Positions 20,993 through 31,116 of a stretch of DNA of 64,000 nt are shown here, one piece after another (positions within the stretch are counted from its first letter, which is position 1; every line of letters starts with the position of its first letter). Both the position numbers and the translations under genes were made by a program. The stretch comes from Agrypnia vestita (taxonomy: Eukaryota; Arthropoda; Insecta; Trichoptera; Phryganeidae): the NCBI GenBank assembly GCA_016648135.1, contig JADDOH010010944.1, positions 1-64,000 on the forward strand, in the 5' to 3' direction. The notes under the pieces were generated by a model. The model was not told the DNA's origin, ran no database searches, and saw only the letters and a program-made list of their open reading frames with translations.

Positions 20993-21170
20993 GTACAGTG
21001 AATGGACACCCACCGCTTTCCCAGGACCGTTTTATGAGCGAAAGCTCCCATATTGGCCCTACTCATACGTCGCCAGATTGACAATTTTTTACTCTAAAGG
21101 CCATCTCCGTGTCGCGTCGTGTAAAGGGCGATGGGACCGGGAGAGGCCCGCAACAGTCCATTCACTGTAC
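20993..21170. mobile_element. MITE family I, copy 1 (15-base perfect TIRs)
   Basis: GTACAGTGAATGGAC at 20993-21007 is exactly reversed as GTCCATTCACTGTAC at 21156-21170. The interior (TTTTATGAGCGAAAGCTCCC and CCCATATTGGCCCTACTC) matches the copy at 25734-25923 on the opposite strand. Open frames crossing it come from the element. Confidence 0.85.
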
Positions 21171-21379
21171 CTCCTCCACATATCACACTTTATTAGGAAA
21201 TATCAAAGAAAAAACATAAAAAAAGGTAAAATCACAAAACGGTAAGATAACATATAGCAAACAGGAATAGAAAGTTCACTTAAAAGATAAATAAATAAAT
21301 AATAATTGATCAAGTGCGGTGATAAGAAAATCCAAGTTTATTATCACGACAAAACTGACTGTTTTCAAATCTGTGTACA
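21171..21379. other. No gene; AT-rich
   Basis: Nothing recognised. Confidence 0.4.
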
Positions 21380-21830
21380 GGCCCACCCTAATATATGGCC
21401 ATCGAATAGATCCTGACGGAGAGAGTGAGAGCAAGGACCCAGGCTGCTGAGATGAGTTTTCTAAGGGGAGTAGCAGGAGTCACACTGATGGACAGAGTGA
21501 GAAGTGCCAACATAAGGCACACACACTCGACATGGAGCTTCTGCACCTATATGTATAGAATAGTCGCAAATGACATGGTTTGGACACGTGCTCAGAATGC
21601 CAGAGGAACGAATACCAAGAATAATCCTCTTGGCAACCCCGGAAAGAAGAGATTAAGCTGGGAGAAGCAACAATGTGTAAGAAAACAGAATGGGTCTGGA
21701 CTGGTTGACTCATGCGGAAGCAGCGCAAGACAGGAAAATATGAAAGCACCTTGTCGAGTCTTTGGGCCCCCGACCCTACTAGGACAAGGGGATGAAGATG
21801 ACAATGATGATAATGATACCGCGTATTGGG
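21380..21830 (+). mobile_element. Non-LTR retrotransposon reverse transcriptase C-terminal fragment, frameshifted
   Basis: VRARTQAAEMSFLRGVAGVT followed by LMDRVRSANIR is the standard C-terminal pattern (rT..aAEMrfLRrvaGvtr.DrvRn..IR) of insect non-LTR reverse transcriptases. After frameshifts, the expected MTWFGHVLRMPEERIPR is recognisable at about 21570-21620 and a terminal DP.RT-type segment near 21770. The upstream RT core is absent. The region ends in GATGATAATGAT-like sequence. Confidence 0.85.
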
Positions 21831-22409
21831 GTTATTCTGATGGGAACCGTTATTTTAAATTTGCAAAGAACATTTTAAATAACTTTCATTCTATTTTTAG
21901 AATAAGGCGGTTTCTTTACGATAAACGTTAATTTCTCACCGGGAATAATATTACTAATTTTTGATTTTTTTCAATATTTATGCTAAGATGTCACCGCTGT
22001 GAATGATCTGTCGAGGTCTGCGAACTTATTAGCAAATATTAGTCAAAGGAAATGTTTCTCAGCCAACTCCGACTTCTCATTCTAATTACCATAAATATTC
22101 CTGCACGTATACCTAACATGTCTACTGTTTAAATAGAAACGATTGCAAAACAAATAAACCCGGAAACGTGGACTCATCCGTTAAAATGTTTCAGCTTCAA
22201 ATATTTTTTGCATACACCAAACATAAATTATTGTCTATGGTCAAAATAAAAGTGATAAAGTACTTTGTTAGGATCAATAGCATTCTGTCTGAGGTTTACC
22301 TTGAAGAAGTGTAGCTGTTTTAACTCCAATATGAGTTTAACATCCTTAATTATACTGCTATAGAAAAACGTAAGCAACATACAAGCGTGCGATGTTGTAC
22401 AATTATATG
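21831..22409. other. No gene; AT-rich
   Basis: The 75-codon minus frame at 22228-22455 partly overlaps the next element and has no motif. Confidence 0.4.
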
Positions 22410-23039
22410 CAGGGTGTCTCATAGCTAGTGGCAAAATTTTACAGGTGGATTCCATATATGGAGATATGCAATATCAATGTTTGCATTTTTTTTTAAATAT
22501 TTTCGACTTATTTTTTGCAAAAAGTTAAACTATTATTACAGTCACTTATATCGATTATGAATAAATCGTACGCTTCAATATAAAATGAAAAAAAAACTAT
22601 TTTAAATTTTTGCAAGGATTTTATAATTTTATTCGACTTGAATTAAAATTAATTTTTCATAGTCGATATAAATTACTGTAAATTAAATTTAATTATGAGG
22701 CAGCTTTTTGCAAAAAAATAAGTCAGAAATAATTTTTAAAAATGTAAACTTTGATATTGCAAATTTCCATACCTATTGATCACTTTATTCCTTTCTTGTA
22801 TATGTTTTAGCCTTTACTTGTATCTCTTTGTTAGCTGTGTTTACATTTAAGTGATGAAAAGCATTGAAAGTAATTATATTATAATTGTTTTACCTATATC
22901 ATGTTATGTGTTTTTCATTGTTTGTGAACCATTAAAATAAATAAATAAATAAATATCATGGTTGATAAAACATTTTTGACTTATTATTAAGGCAGAAATC
23001 CATCTGTAAAGTTTTTGCTACTAGCTATGAGACAGCCTG
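22410..23039. mobile_element. TIR element, family E, with a nested insertion
   Basis: The left end CAGGGTGTCTCATAGCTAGT and right end ACTAGCTATGAGACAGCCTG form about 40-base imperfect TIRs that continue as GCAAAATTTTACAGGTGGATT and AATCCATCTGTAAAG. A second inverted pair lies inside (TGCAATATCAATGTTTGCAT and ATGTAAACTTTGATATTGCA). The LINE-type tail at 22789-22956 is inserted in the right half. No transposase ORF, so it is non-autonomous. Partial relatives: 11320, 46284, 54205. Confidence 0.8.
22789..22956 (+). mobile_element. Non-LTR 3' tail, family D, nested in the TIR element
   Basis: TTTCTTGTATATGTTTTAGC through GTGTTTACATTTAAGTGATG to TTTCATTGTTTGTGAACCAT, then (TAAA)n. The same sequence with the same tail occurs at 26217-26392. 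Its position within a TIR element shows it inserted later. Confidence 0.8.
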
Positions 23040-23072
23040 TAAACACATACTTTTTTTATTTATTGAATAATC

Positions 23073-23106
23073 AACATGTTTCGGGACCAATAGTTCCTTC
23101 ATCAAG
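23073..23106 (-). ncRNA. Hammerhead-like motif
   Basis: The minus strand reads CTTGATGAAGGAACTATTGG then TCCCGAAACATGTTGATTAT. TGATGA, a stem (GGAAC/GGTCC, one mismatch) and GAAAC are present. The first core base is changed (TTGATGA). The right flank GTTGATTATTCAATAAATA is shared with the 5141-5307 element, so both belong to one family. Confidence 0.5.
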
Positions 23107-24253
23107 CATAATAACGTAAACGAAAAATTTATCTTGGATAGACATAAAATAAAAACAAAAATAAGTATATTGAAGATGAATAACTATTTAAGTGAAGTTA
23201 AATTACAAATTTCAAATTTATTATGTTTAAAAAAAAATAAAAAGTAACTATTTGCAAAAAGGATTTGGATATTTATAATATTTAATTTTCCATCGACAAT
23301 TTTTCTAATTTCTAATTTATTTAATCTAATTCTATGTTATTTATAGGTATGTGAAATATTGTTTATATCAAATTGTTAATTGTTAATATCAAAATAATAT
23401 TGTTGATGGATTTAGAGTAAGCATTCTAGAGATTATTCATTATTTCGTTATAACCAGAAACTCCAGCTCATTTTGTCAGTACTTAATCAATTTATAATTT
23501 GTATTTCCACCTATCCATGTAAAAATTCTATACTTGAATATAACCAGTTTAATAAGTCACCTATCGATGAGAGATTATGTTACTCTCGAAACATAAGTAT
23601 AATATACATTATTAATAATAAACTCAAGTAGAGATAGCACAATATATGTTTTTCATCAAATTATTACAATAATGTTTTGTTTCCAAAACATGATTGACAA
23701 AATCGGAACAGTCTTCGTTATTTAAACATCTCTAATAAAAATTCTCATTTCTCAACTCATTCTAATAAAAAATAAAAATCTAAAAGTTACACGTACATAA
23801 AAATGATATATTATTTTAAACTAATTTATAAACCCCCGATTTCTTTGAAATATCATCCTTATCCATGTTATTCAATATATAGAATTTGGGATGTTTTTAA
23901 TTTATTACAATTTTTTTACACACATTATAAACAAACAATATTTTAAAGATTTTCCTGTTTTAAATTTATATTCCCTATAAAAACTATTTTATTTCATTAT
24001 TTTAAATAGGACAAAATAAAACACCACCACTAGCGAAAAAGGAGAAAAACTAAATAAAACACCTACCTATGTATATATTATTTCCCTCGCCAAATATATA
24101 TTTCATAATAATATAATGCTGCTGTTTGTTTGAATTGATAGCATTAATTTATATTGTTGACGTACTTTCTCATTCATACATTATTAACTCCTTTAATCAA
24201 TTTTTATATGTACTTGCATGAAATCTAATCGAAATATAATAATTTTTTCAATT
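23107..24253. other. No gene; includes dispersed repeat F at 23430-23670
   Basis: Bases 23430-23670 carry the repeat F blocks (ACTCCAGCTCATTTTGTCAG, CACCTATCGATGAGAGATTA, AATAAACTCAAGTAGAGATA). The rest is AT-rich without other recognised elements. Confidence 0.5.
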
Positions 24254-24624
24254 GATTCAGCAACATTGTAGATTGACATTTAAAAAAAATATCGATTGTA
24301 TTATTTGTATACATTTACTTCTTTTATTTGATTAATTACACCAACATGTTTCAGAAAAACCTTTCCATCGTCAGGGTGTTGTATAACTGTCAAAATATCA
24401 AAATGAATTTCTAGTTTTTCTAAATTATTTGAAAAAATTTTCAAATAATTTAGGAAAACAAGAAACAAAAGACATTTCATTGTGATATTTTGACAGTTAA
24501 ACAACACCCTGACGATGGAAAGGTTTTTCTGAAGCATGTTGGTGTATCAAATAAAAGAAGTAGATATATACAAATAATACAATCGATATTTTTTTTAAAT
24601 GTCAAACTACAATGTTGCTGAATC
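24254..24624. repeat. 371-base palindrome with a hammerhead-like motif in each arm
   Basis: The left arm from GATTCAGCAACATTG (24254) is mirrored by CAATGTTGCTGAATC ending at 24624. The centre lies at about 24439 (TTATTTGAAAAAATTTTCAA). Arms of about 180 bases differ by only a few changes. Each arm carries CCTGACGATGGAAAGGTTTT followed by TCTGAAACATGTTGG (left, minus strand, 24343-24376) or TCTGAAGCATGTTGG (right, plus strand, 24508-24540), both pointing outward. The open frame 24301-24537 is a by-product. Confidence 0.85.
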
Positions 24625-25733
24625 TTTGTTGCTGAATGTTTTTATATAATAAATTCGTTGTCTGTCTATCCGTAACGTGCGTAAATTTTTGGAATTACAG
24701 CTTTAGCGACAAGGATCGCCTCACCAAATTACACGGTCTTGATATTTTTATGTTATTAATTTATTATATTTAGTTCTAGATTTAAGCAAATAAAATCAAT
24801 TTAAAAAAACATGGTTTTCTATTCATAAACTTTCAGCTCCAAAATTCTGCAATTATTATGTCCGTGATTTTTCAAAGGTGTACGTACGGCTAGTTACTTT
24901 AAAAAAAGGCAACCCTTACATACTCTGTAACAAGTCAGTTTTAATCAATACAGAGCTTAATATATTTGGAAACCATTATTTTCACGTATTGCGTATATTC
25001 CTAACTGACCATTTTCATCTTTGTTTAACTGAATTTATAAATATTTCTTCCGAATAAAAAATAATGTTTACCGAAGACGTATGGTCCATGAGTCTGAGAA
25101 AAATAACCAGTTTTTTGTTTTTTTAAGATGGCTGGTAAATAATACCCGCATACAGCGTGCAAAATTAATATTAATTACCTCAAAAATAAATGCAATTAAT
25201 ACTGTAATTACAATGAAGAATTACTGTGCTCGAGACACAATGCCCCACACACGAAGATATATGCGCTGATGCCGCAGGGCTCGTGCGCGCGGCAACTTTG
25301 ACCAATATACTATGTAAGTATAAACAGTAGGTGTACACATATGATGGGTTTAGATAAATACCAAAACAGTAAGTACATGGTGTTACAAATTCAATGACAA
25401 AATCCCAAAAAATCCCGGAGTATATACCCTTCTCAAAAGCGTAAGACTTTTAATACAAAAGCTGTCATTTACGTTAAGATTCATTGAGATTGATTATTTT
25501 CGATGACGTCCACCCTATGATTTTTTTCTTTTGTTTTATTTTTAACCTTCGGTTACCGGTGCGGGGTACAAAGTGACCCCAATAAAATTTGGTTTTAAAG
25601 TAGCTTAATTAGTTTGAAATTAGTTTATAAAAATTTTAATTACTTTTCTTATAGAATGCGAATAAGATATTTCTTCTATTTTATTTTTATATATTGCTAT
25701 TTTGACTGAAATTGTTTTCATAACGCACCACAC
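24625..25733. other. No gene; a short Helitron-B-like piece at 24650-24720
   Basis: ATAAATTCGTTGTCTGTCTA TCCGTAACGTGCGTAA at about 24648 matches the family B 5' half. The remainder is AT-rich. Small GC-richer spots near 25255-25290 and 25545-25575 are unmatched. Confidence 0.4.
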
Positions 25734-25923
25734 AGACAGTGAAGTGGTTAGTGCAGTTTTCTGGCCGTGTCGCACGAGTGCTTTTGCGTTGTCAGCAGCG
25801 TAGCGAGAAAACCGTTTTAGCATTATAACAATGCCAAACAGGATGGTAAAAGTGTAGGGCCGATGCGGGAGCTTTTGCTCGTAGAACGGCTCTGGAACTG
25901 TGGTGGGTCCCACTTCACTGTAC
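25734..25923. mobile_element. MITE family I, copy 2
   Basis: ACAGTGAAGTGG at 25736-25747 and CCACTTCACTGT at 25910-25921 are the TIRs. On the minus strand the interior TTCTACGAGCAAAAGCTCCC then GCATCGGCCCTAC matches copy 1 at 20993. The 105-codon minus frame spans the element and is not a gene. Confidence 0.8.
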
Positions 25924-26216
25924 CTCTTCAAAAACAAATATTAATAATTTAACTACATTAATTCTGATGAATATTACTAGTCGCTGACTTATAATACATT
26001 TTCTCTTTCAACTTTCAATAACAATATGGCCCACTTTTACTCTATATCTAGAATGTTGAGGTCACACAACAAAATGGAAAATGAACATAACGTCCTCATT
26101 GACATATTTCATATCAGTTTCCACGAATATAAGATAACCATTACCAAACTTGCGAAATTAGCTGTTTACTGTTTAGTCTCTTTATTCTATCTCACTCTAT
26201 AAAATCACATTTTTCT
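25924..26216. other. No gene; nothing recognised
   Basis: AT-rich sequence without shared blocks. Confidence 0.4.
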
Positions 26217-26392
26217 GTTCTTTCTTGTATATGTTTTAGCATTTATTTTTATCTCTATGTTTGCTGTGTTTACATTTAAGTGATGAAAATCATTTAAAAT
26301 ATTTGTATTTATCATACATATATAATGGTAGGTATGTGTTTTTCATTGTTTGTGAACCATTCAAAAAATAAATAAATTAACTAACTAACTAA
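26217..26392 (+). mobile_element. Non-LTR 3' tail, family D, second copy
   Basis: Same blocks as 22789-22956, including GTGTTTACATTTAAGTGATG and TTTCATTGTTTGTGAACCAT, ending in AAATAAATAAATT. It directly abuts the (TAAC)n tail of the inverted LINE-alpha fragment that follows, so two retroelement tails lie tail to tail. Confidence 0.75.
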
Positions 26393-26742
26393 GTAACTAA
26401 CTAACCATCACGCCGTTTCCCCGTGGGGTATGCAGAGAGGATAGAGTGCCACACTCTTCTGCCTTGACATACAACTCTCGCCTCATCCACATCCATACAT
26501 CTTTGCATGCGAGCTCGCCGGTTGTTGAGGCTTCTAACGGGACCATCTTCCAGTATCTCGTTAATCTGGTCACGCCACGTCTTCCGCGGTCGTCCTCTCT
26601 TTCTGGCACCATCAACACTTGCATTATATATCTTTCCTACCGTTCTTTCCTCATTCATTCGCTCAACATGCCCAAACCATCTGAGCGACCCTTTTTTAAT
26701 TCTATTAATTATGCTAAGATCAGCTTTACATTCATAAATTAA
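26393..26742 (-). mobile_element. LINE-alpha 3' fragment (reverse transcriptase C-terminus)
   Basis: The minus strand encodes RMNEERTVGKIYNASVDGAR (from shifted frames) and KRGRPRKTWRDQINEILEDG followed by VRSLNNRRARMQRC, the C-terminal signature of an insect non-LTR element. The 3' end reads CCTCTCTGCATACCCC, GGGGAAACGGCGTGATG and a (GTTA)n tail at 26381-26404 (shown as TAACTAACTAAC on the plus strand). At least seven other copies share this end. Confidence 0.9.
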
Positions 26743-27317
26743 ATTATCATCGTACTATTACATAATATACATTTTTAACCAATACGTAAATATCAATTAT
26801 CACAATCATCGCGTACATGAGTGCACGCTCGTCCATTTTTTTAAATATATTTCGTAAACAATGATAATAAAATGAAAATTATTTGTGCAATATTTAAGTA
26901 AAAAAAAATCATACGAATTTGTATGAGTTTTTTGATGCCCCTTAAATCTTCCGCGCGCCTCAAACCTCTCGGAAGTCGTTTCGTATCCGAATTTGGAAAG
27001 GATTACAGGTATACAGTAATTCACTGCGCGTCCGTAACTCTCATTGTGTTCTGATCGCACCGGCCGATTGCCAAAGATCCGAAACGCGACTAATCTGCGT
27101 TTTGGCATTTCCTATTTGTTTACACAGTCGAGTCGGGGAGCCTCCATTGTTTACACGGGACGAGGTGGCGCTGCGGCTGTGACCTTAACATTCTCGCTTT
27201 TCGCTTTGGAAAGGTGGCCCGAAAAACGTGAGGCCCTCCGGCGCGACAGTCGCGAACAGGGTGAGCAGAGAAAACAGCGCAAATAAAAATAAAAACAAAA
27301 AATATTATTAATTAATT
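26743..27317. other. No gene identified; GC-rich unmatched island about 26990-27260
   Basis: The island contains many CG dinucleotides and ends in GGGTGAGCAGAG, a donor-like GTGAGC. The 80-codon plus frame 27044-27286 lacks any recognisable motif. It may be a promoter, first exon or conserved noncoding DNA; the sequence does not decide. Confidence 0.35.
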
Positions 27318-27888
27318 AACACACGCCAAAAAAAGAAAAGGCTTTGAATCGTGCATACTGCCAGTGATGACGTATGGATTGGAGACTATGGCCCTTTCAA
27401 AGAAAAGTGTAGAAAAGCTCAAATGCACGCAACGATCCATGGAGAGATCCATGCTTGGAGTAAACCTAAGATATAGAATTAGAAACGACGAAATTAGGCG
27501 CAGAACTAGAGTAATGGATATCATGGATCGTGTAGCGAAGCTAAAATGGTAATGAGCAGGACACGTTGCAAGACAGGATACTACAAGATGGCCTCCCAGA
27601 GTTCTGAAATGGAGATCTTGGGAAAATAAAAGAGGCATCGGAAGACCTCAAAAGAGATGGGCCGATGATATTGTCGCTGTGGGGGGAAAGAAATGGCTAC
27701 AATTAGCCAACAACAGGGAAGAATGGAAAAATAAGGAAGAGGCATAGGCCTCTTCCTTATTTTTCCATTCTTCTGGAAATTTTTCCATTCTTCCTTATCT
27801 TTCCATTGCTGGACTATATCCAGGCTGGATATAGTCCAGCAGTGGAAAGACGAAGGCTGATGAAGAAGAAGAAGAACACACGCCAAAA
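27318..27888 (+). mobile_element. RTE/Jockey-like LINE 3' fragment with target-site duplication
   Basis: AACACACGCCAAAA flanks the insertion at 27318-27331 and 27875-27888, and the similarity runs on imperfectly for about eight more bases. Inside, VMTYGLETMALSKKSVEKLK, CTQRSMERSMLGVNLR, RIRNDEIRRRTRVMDI and, after a TAA replacing a W-Q position, WAGHVARQDTTRWPPRVLKW and RGIGRPQKRWADDIV follow the family order exactly. It ends in GGCTGATGAAGAAGAAGAAG. It is an inactive 5'-truncated copy inserted next to another LINE fragment. Confidence 0.92.
27719..27840. repeat. Two adjacent perfect hairpins inside the LINE 3' region
   Basis: Bases 27719-27743 are exactly complementary to 27748-27772 (25-base arms, 4-base loop). 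Bases 27808-27823 are exactly complementary to 27825-27840 (16-base arms, one-base loop). The standard element end lacks these duplications, so they look like inverted duplications produced during reverse transcription or repair. Confidence 0.9.
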
Positions 27889-28130
27889 CAAAAACAGGAC
27901 AATCCCGACTAATTTGCAACGGATTAAAACTATACAACGACCTGCCACAACAGACCAAACAACTGACCACTGACAAATTCAAAACAGATGTGACAAAAAT
28001 GCTAAAACTCGGCCAACTGTAAAAAAATGACTTTGTATCTAAACTGTATTATTATTATATTCCTATTTTGAATCATGTAAAAATGTTATCCATAAACATT
28101 TTCAGGTTTCTATTATATTTTAAATAAATA
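27880..28130 (+). mobile_element. CR1/Jockey-like LINE C-terminal fragment
   Basis: The frame HAKTKTGQSRLICNGLKLYN then DLPQQTKQLTTDKFKTDV and MLKLGQL ends at TAA 28020-28022. It follows the general pattern of non-LTR reverse transcriptase tails (g.klyN.LP......FK..l...L). A 100-base 3' UTR and TTTTAAATAAATAAAAAAA tail follow. The target duplication of the neighbouring LINE lies at its 5' edge. Confidence 0.75.
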
Positions 28131-28439
28131 AAAAAATACCTTCTGCCCGCCTTCAAGATCCATTTTTTATACAACCGTTAAACCGTTGATACGCGTTTTG
28201 CTTTGTAACCTTAAGTTAACTAATTTCTAACTGTTTTATATATATTTCATTTCTATATTAAAGTTTTTTAGAATGGCCCAGAGCTTATGAGAACCGTAAC
28301 ACTCGTCCTTAAAATTTAGATGTTTGTGTTTCAAAAAATGTTGCCAATTTTATCGTGATTGCTTGCTCACCACTTAATTTGCTGTGCGGGACATTTTTAC
28401 GTTTTTTTTAACGTTTTTTTTTTATTATTTATACGTGAT
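28131..28439. other. No gene; nothing recognised
   Basis: AT-rich. Confidence 0.4.
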
Positions 28440-28920
28440 CGCATTGAATTGATACATTATATGTACGAGCTGGCTTAAGTGATCACTTTACACATTCCCC
28501 TCCATTCGCTATTAATGTATGTTAAATTAAATTTTTAAATTCAGTGGAAAATTTTTAAGATTGTTTTGCTGTTAACTTTTCCCAAAACAAAATAAATAAA
28601 TAAACACACAAATACACACACTCACACAAACTCACTATTGGACATGTTTTTTCTTATTTTTTATCGATTGTATATATGTGTTTTCTTGTAATTGGCCCAA
28701 AACTCTGTACATCAATTATTGTTTTTTTCAAGATTGATTAATTATATGGCTGTAAGAAAACCAATAAATGAAAATAAAAATAAAATGCAACGTTCTCCAA
28801 TTTCACCGTAAAAATATCCACACATTATCAATTTTTTTAAGGTTGTATTACTGCTCTAAATCAGTTTAATTTTCGACGGACTATGCTAGAGATGCTAGAG
28901 CCATCCATGATCCTTCCTAT
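28440..28920. repeat. Dispersed repeat C, broken copies
   Basis: GAGCTGGCTTAAGTGATCAC TTTACACA (about 28468) and TGCAACGTTCTCCAATTTCA with CCACACATTATCAA (about 28790-28830) and ATGCTAGAGATG (28883) are family C blocks. About 300 bases, including a CACACAAATACACACACTCA microsatellite-like tract and a mixed AT-rich tail, separate them. Confidence 0.65.
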
Positions 28921-29569
28921 GACAAAGTATATATAGATTTCGTAGCTGATAATGATCTATATTTTCAAAAGTGGAATATTAATCAATATTATTTGTAATG
29001 TATGTACATATCTATGGGCGAAAGGAATAAGCTAATGAGTCCAAAAATGCAGGTTTTCAGGAGGGCCAAATAAAATTTGGGAATTTCCTTTGTATACAAA
29101 ATTTTTTTGTTATTTTTAAAAAGTCATTTTTATTTCATTTTATTTTATATCATTTTCATTTTAACTAATTTTTGTACCAGTAGTTTTGTTTTTTGCATAA
29201 GAAACATGTTGATAAATGTCGCTATCTCTTTTTTAATTTACAAATCATGCAATTTGCCTTTTTTTTTTTAAATTGAAAAATAGTCTAACTTTTCCTTGCT
29301 AGATATGTATCTAAAGAACAACTCTGCATACTTAACTCAAAACTCAATTTTATTGACTTATTCGGTTGTTCCTCTAGCCCACAGATATGTCTGTTATTCT
29401 TCCGAATTATTTATTAATTTATTTATTTATTTAATGTTCATGGAAGACCAACAACACAACAAAGAAGCATAGAAAACATTGATATAAGATAGATGGCCAA
29501 TTACAGGTCTCCACATTTAGAAATATGTTAGTAATGATAAATATTTATGATTAATATATACACTAGAAT
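28921..29569. other. No gene; probable inverted LINE tail at 29395-29510
   Basis: TTTATTTATTTATTTAATGT followed by CATGGAAGACCAACAACACA looks like a (TAAA)n tail on the minus strand. The 64-codon plus frame at 29077 is a T-rich artefact. Confidence 0.4.
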
Positions 29570-29805
29570 ACGGCTGAAAAGTAGGTATGAAGTCTTTAGG
29601 TGTTAATAAGGCTTACCACGTATATCACATTTTCGGAAGTTTTATACATATTTTTAATTTTCCAACCCGTTTGTTCTAATTATCCTTAGCGCGACCGGCA
29701 TCCAAAGCTTTTTCGTTCCCCTTAATTAACCACAGATGTCACTAATGAGACATCTATTTTTGATTGGAATTTTTTTAAAGCAATATCCTTTATATGTGTA
29801 ATGAT
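29570..29805 (+). repeat. Dispersed repeat C, long copy 2
   Basis: Co-linear with 6070-6385: GTAGGTATGAAGTCTTTAGG, CATCCAAAGCTTTTTCGTTC, CACAGATGTCACTAATGAGA, TTTTGATTGGAATTTTTTTA, TATCCTTTATATGTGTAATG. It lacks the GATCACTT centre present in the first copy. Confidence 0.8.
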
Positions 29806-30619
29806 AATATAATTATAATTATAAGATAAATTATGATATATTTTGAGTTAATAAGTGTTGCTACACCGCGTACCAAAGTCCCATTACCCATTAGCGATAC
29901 TTTCGATGGAGCACAAAGCCAGTCATGTGACCACACCGAACCGTTATTGTTTGCGACTCGATTCCATATCACAGTTCAGTTATTAGTAATGGTAAATAGC
30001 AATGACGAATGTGTGCCCCAAAAAGCATTACGATAATAATTATTATCGCGGAACAGCGGCCGGAGAAATTTGCCCCACATGCACAACAATGTAGAGAAAT
30101 TTTGCCCATACTCTTGACAACTTAAGCAATGTGTCTATTTAATCTTTTAATTAAACTCATTGATCAGTTTCTTCTTCTAATGCTTGTGTTAGGACTATGT
30201 CCTGCTGATTCTCGACTCCTACTCTTGAGATATGGATGACCAGCTGTCCCTCCATCGTTTTGGTGGTCTTCCTGGAGGTCTTAGCAGTTGAATTATTAAC
30301 CGTCATATTACTACAGGGAATTTCTCACACTAGTTGCTACGCAAGGTACCCGGGTACTCAACCTTGATGGACGTTCCCACATACATTATTTTTGTTTTGT
30401 ATCTCACGTATTGATATTTAGACAGTGATTCAACTTCTCAAAGCAGTGTCCGTCTTCCCTTTATTTCCTTCCCTTTCAAATAATTTAAATAATGGAGATC
30501 CAAACGGATGATGGCGTTTATGAATAAAATTATTATGCTTGAAATCGAAAATTTGTACTCAGGTACCCGGGTTGGGCACCCGCGCGGATGCACTCGCGCG
30601 TAAAACGCCCCATCTGGAC
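29806..30619. other. No gene; unmatched sequence with small GC-richer spots
   Basis: Two short frames at 29790-30036 overlap on opposite strands without motif. Bases 30340-30360 and 30560-30575 both contain GTACCCGGGT-type sequence, possibly two ends of a small repeat. Confidence 0.35.
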
Positions 30620-30922
30620 CGGCTCTTAGATTTTCACGGTCGTTCAGAATCTCCTGGTTTGTGTTTTCAGGGGTATTTTCCCGTGTTTCTATGGAATATT
30701 GAGAATAGCTCTGTTAAAAGCTTCAACAACCGAAGAGAGTGCATGAGAAGATGTATAAAAGTGGACGAAGGAAAAGTTCTGTGCGAGGATTAGAAAAGTT
30801 TGGCTTTCTCTCCTCTCTGTCTACCCCTCTGGAAAACAGCAATATGGTTAATTAGTTATTAAGTTTTCGGCGACCTTTCTGGCCAACGTTTCGGATTCTA
30901 TTGCGGGGTCAATCATCAGGGC
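30620..30922. mobile_element. Penelope-type block, LINE-alpha tail and a hammerhead-like motif, juxtaposed
   Basis: Bases 30620-30690 (CTTAGATTTTCACGGTCGTT, TGGTTTGTGTTTTCAGGGGT) repeat the 16245-16385 blocks. Bases 30693-30850 are a LINE-alpha 3' end (plus strand: KSFNNRRECMRRCIKVDEGK, then CCTCTCTGTCTACCCC). At 30881-30922 the minus strand carries CTGATGATTGACCCCGCAAT, AGAATCCGAAACGTTGG: CTGATGA and GAAAC cores are intact and stem II is decayed. This implies a LINE inserted into a Penelope-type sequence. Confidence 0.65.
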
Positions 30923-31116
30923 TGTTCTGTTGTTATGATTGTTGATGTTGTGATTAACTCTTTTAATACCATGAGCGTGTTTACGCGCTAAACTACGTGC
31001 GTGATTACACCATTTTTAGACCTTGCAGATAATTGGATTTAACATCATTTTTAGTGTCCAGATTTTTAAACTCAATCTGCTATGTATGGATGATAATCCC
31101 ATCATTTTTTAGACGA

